64,000 bases of DNA from Noviherbaspirillum aerium (GTDB lineage Bacteria; Pseudomonadota; Gammaproteobacteria; Burkholderiales; Burkholderiaceae_D): positions 186,001 to 250,000 of the forward strand of contig NZ_VFAH01000002.1 in the NCBI RefSeq assembly GCF_008929045.1, given 5' to 3'. Under the pieces are notes generated by a model, which made no database searches, was not told the DNA's origin, and saw only the letters and a program-made list of their open reading frames with translations. Within the stretch, counting starts at the first letter, position 1. Every line of letters begins with the position of its first letter. Both the position numbers and the translations under genes were made by a program. Positions 63,927 through 64,000 of this stretch are shown piece by piece.

Positions 63927-64000
63927 ACGTCAAAACGGGAGCGGCTTAGGCTAAACTGGCTACGGTACTGAAAGCCGTCTTCAAAGATGAACCGAATCTG

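Overview
The window looks like a chromosomal piece of a Burkholderiales betaproteobacterium. The evidence is three Bug/TctC-type periplasmic receptors, LIV-type ABC and TRAP uptake systems, many LysR/IclR/TetR-controlled catabolic operons, and moderately high GC coding sequence. A family-level guess such as Oxalobacteraceae or Alcaligenaceae is inference only. I saw no rRNA, tRNA or CRISPR.

Layout. (1) 1-4.6 kb: signalling genes, namely a membrane diguanylate cyclase, a hybrid histidine kinase and a MEDS-domain protein. (2) 4.7-5.9 kb: a decayed MFS transporter gene whose intact paralogue lies at 57.1-58.3 kb. (3) 6.4-24.0 kb: a nicotinate-catabolism island. The leftward operon encodes 6-hydroxynicotinate reductase, a UPF0280 (ApbE-like) protein, two PF06684/DUF1185 proteins, a complete LIV-type ABC transporter with a fused permease, and a NicA/NicB-type cytochrome-linked nicotinate dehydrogenase. 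The rightward arm encodes ferredoxin FdxA, ferredoxin-NADP reductase, a TetR regulator, an enamidase and an EamA transporter. The two arms diverge from a promoter region holding two palindromic operators. The predicted route is nicotinate to 6-hydroxynicotinate (NicAB, electrons to cytochrome c), to 1,4,5,6-tetrahydro-6-oxonicotinate (reductase fed by NADPH, FPR and FdxA), to 2-formylglutarate plus ammonia (enamidase). It joins an aerobic first step to the reductive steps known from Eubacterium barkeri. Later steps are not evident here.

(4) 24.5-25.6 kb: an exported asparaginase. (5) 25.8-32.7 kb: an acid-activating operon (acyl-CoA ligase, short citrate-synthase-family lyase, two SDRs, Bug receptor) with a divergent IclR regulator and an EamA transporter. 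(6) 32.9-43.7 kb: an unassigned catabolic operon with LysR, a dimeric alpha/beta-barrel protein, TRAP DctPQM, an amidase, a PRISE-like reductase and a fused hydantoinase/5-oxoprolinase. (7) 44.8-56.6 kb: a CoA-thioester operon with two CaiB transferases, paired acyl-CoA dehydrogenases, a MaoC hydratase, two MDR oxidoreductases and two Bug receptors. It diverges from an enoyl-CoA hydratase and LysR gene pair. (8) 57-64 kb: an MFS/AraC pair, IS5-type remnants, a hipBA toxin-antitoxin module with three repeated palindromic operators, and a PilZ-domain gene split by a 160-bp inverted-repeat element.

Two roughly 160-bp near-palindromic elements with TAGAGCG...CGCTCTA ends (44.5 and 63.5 kb) look like members of one family of non-autonomous mobile elements.
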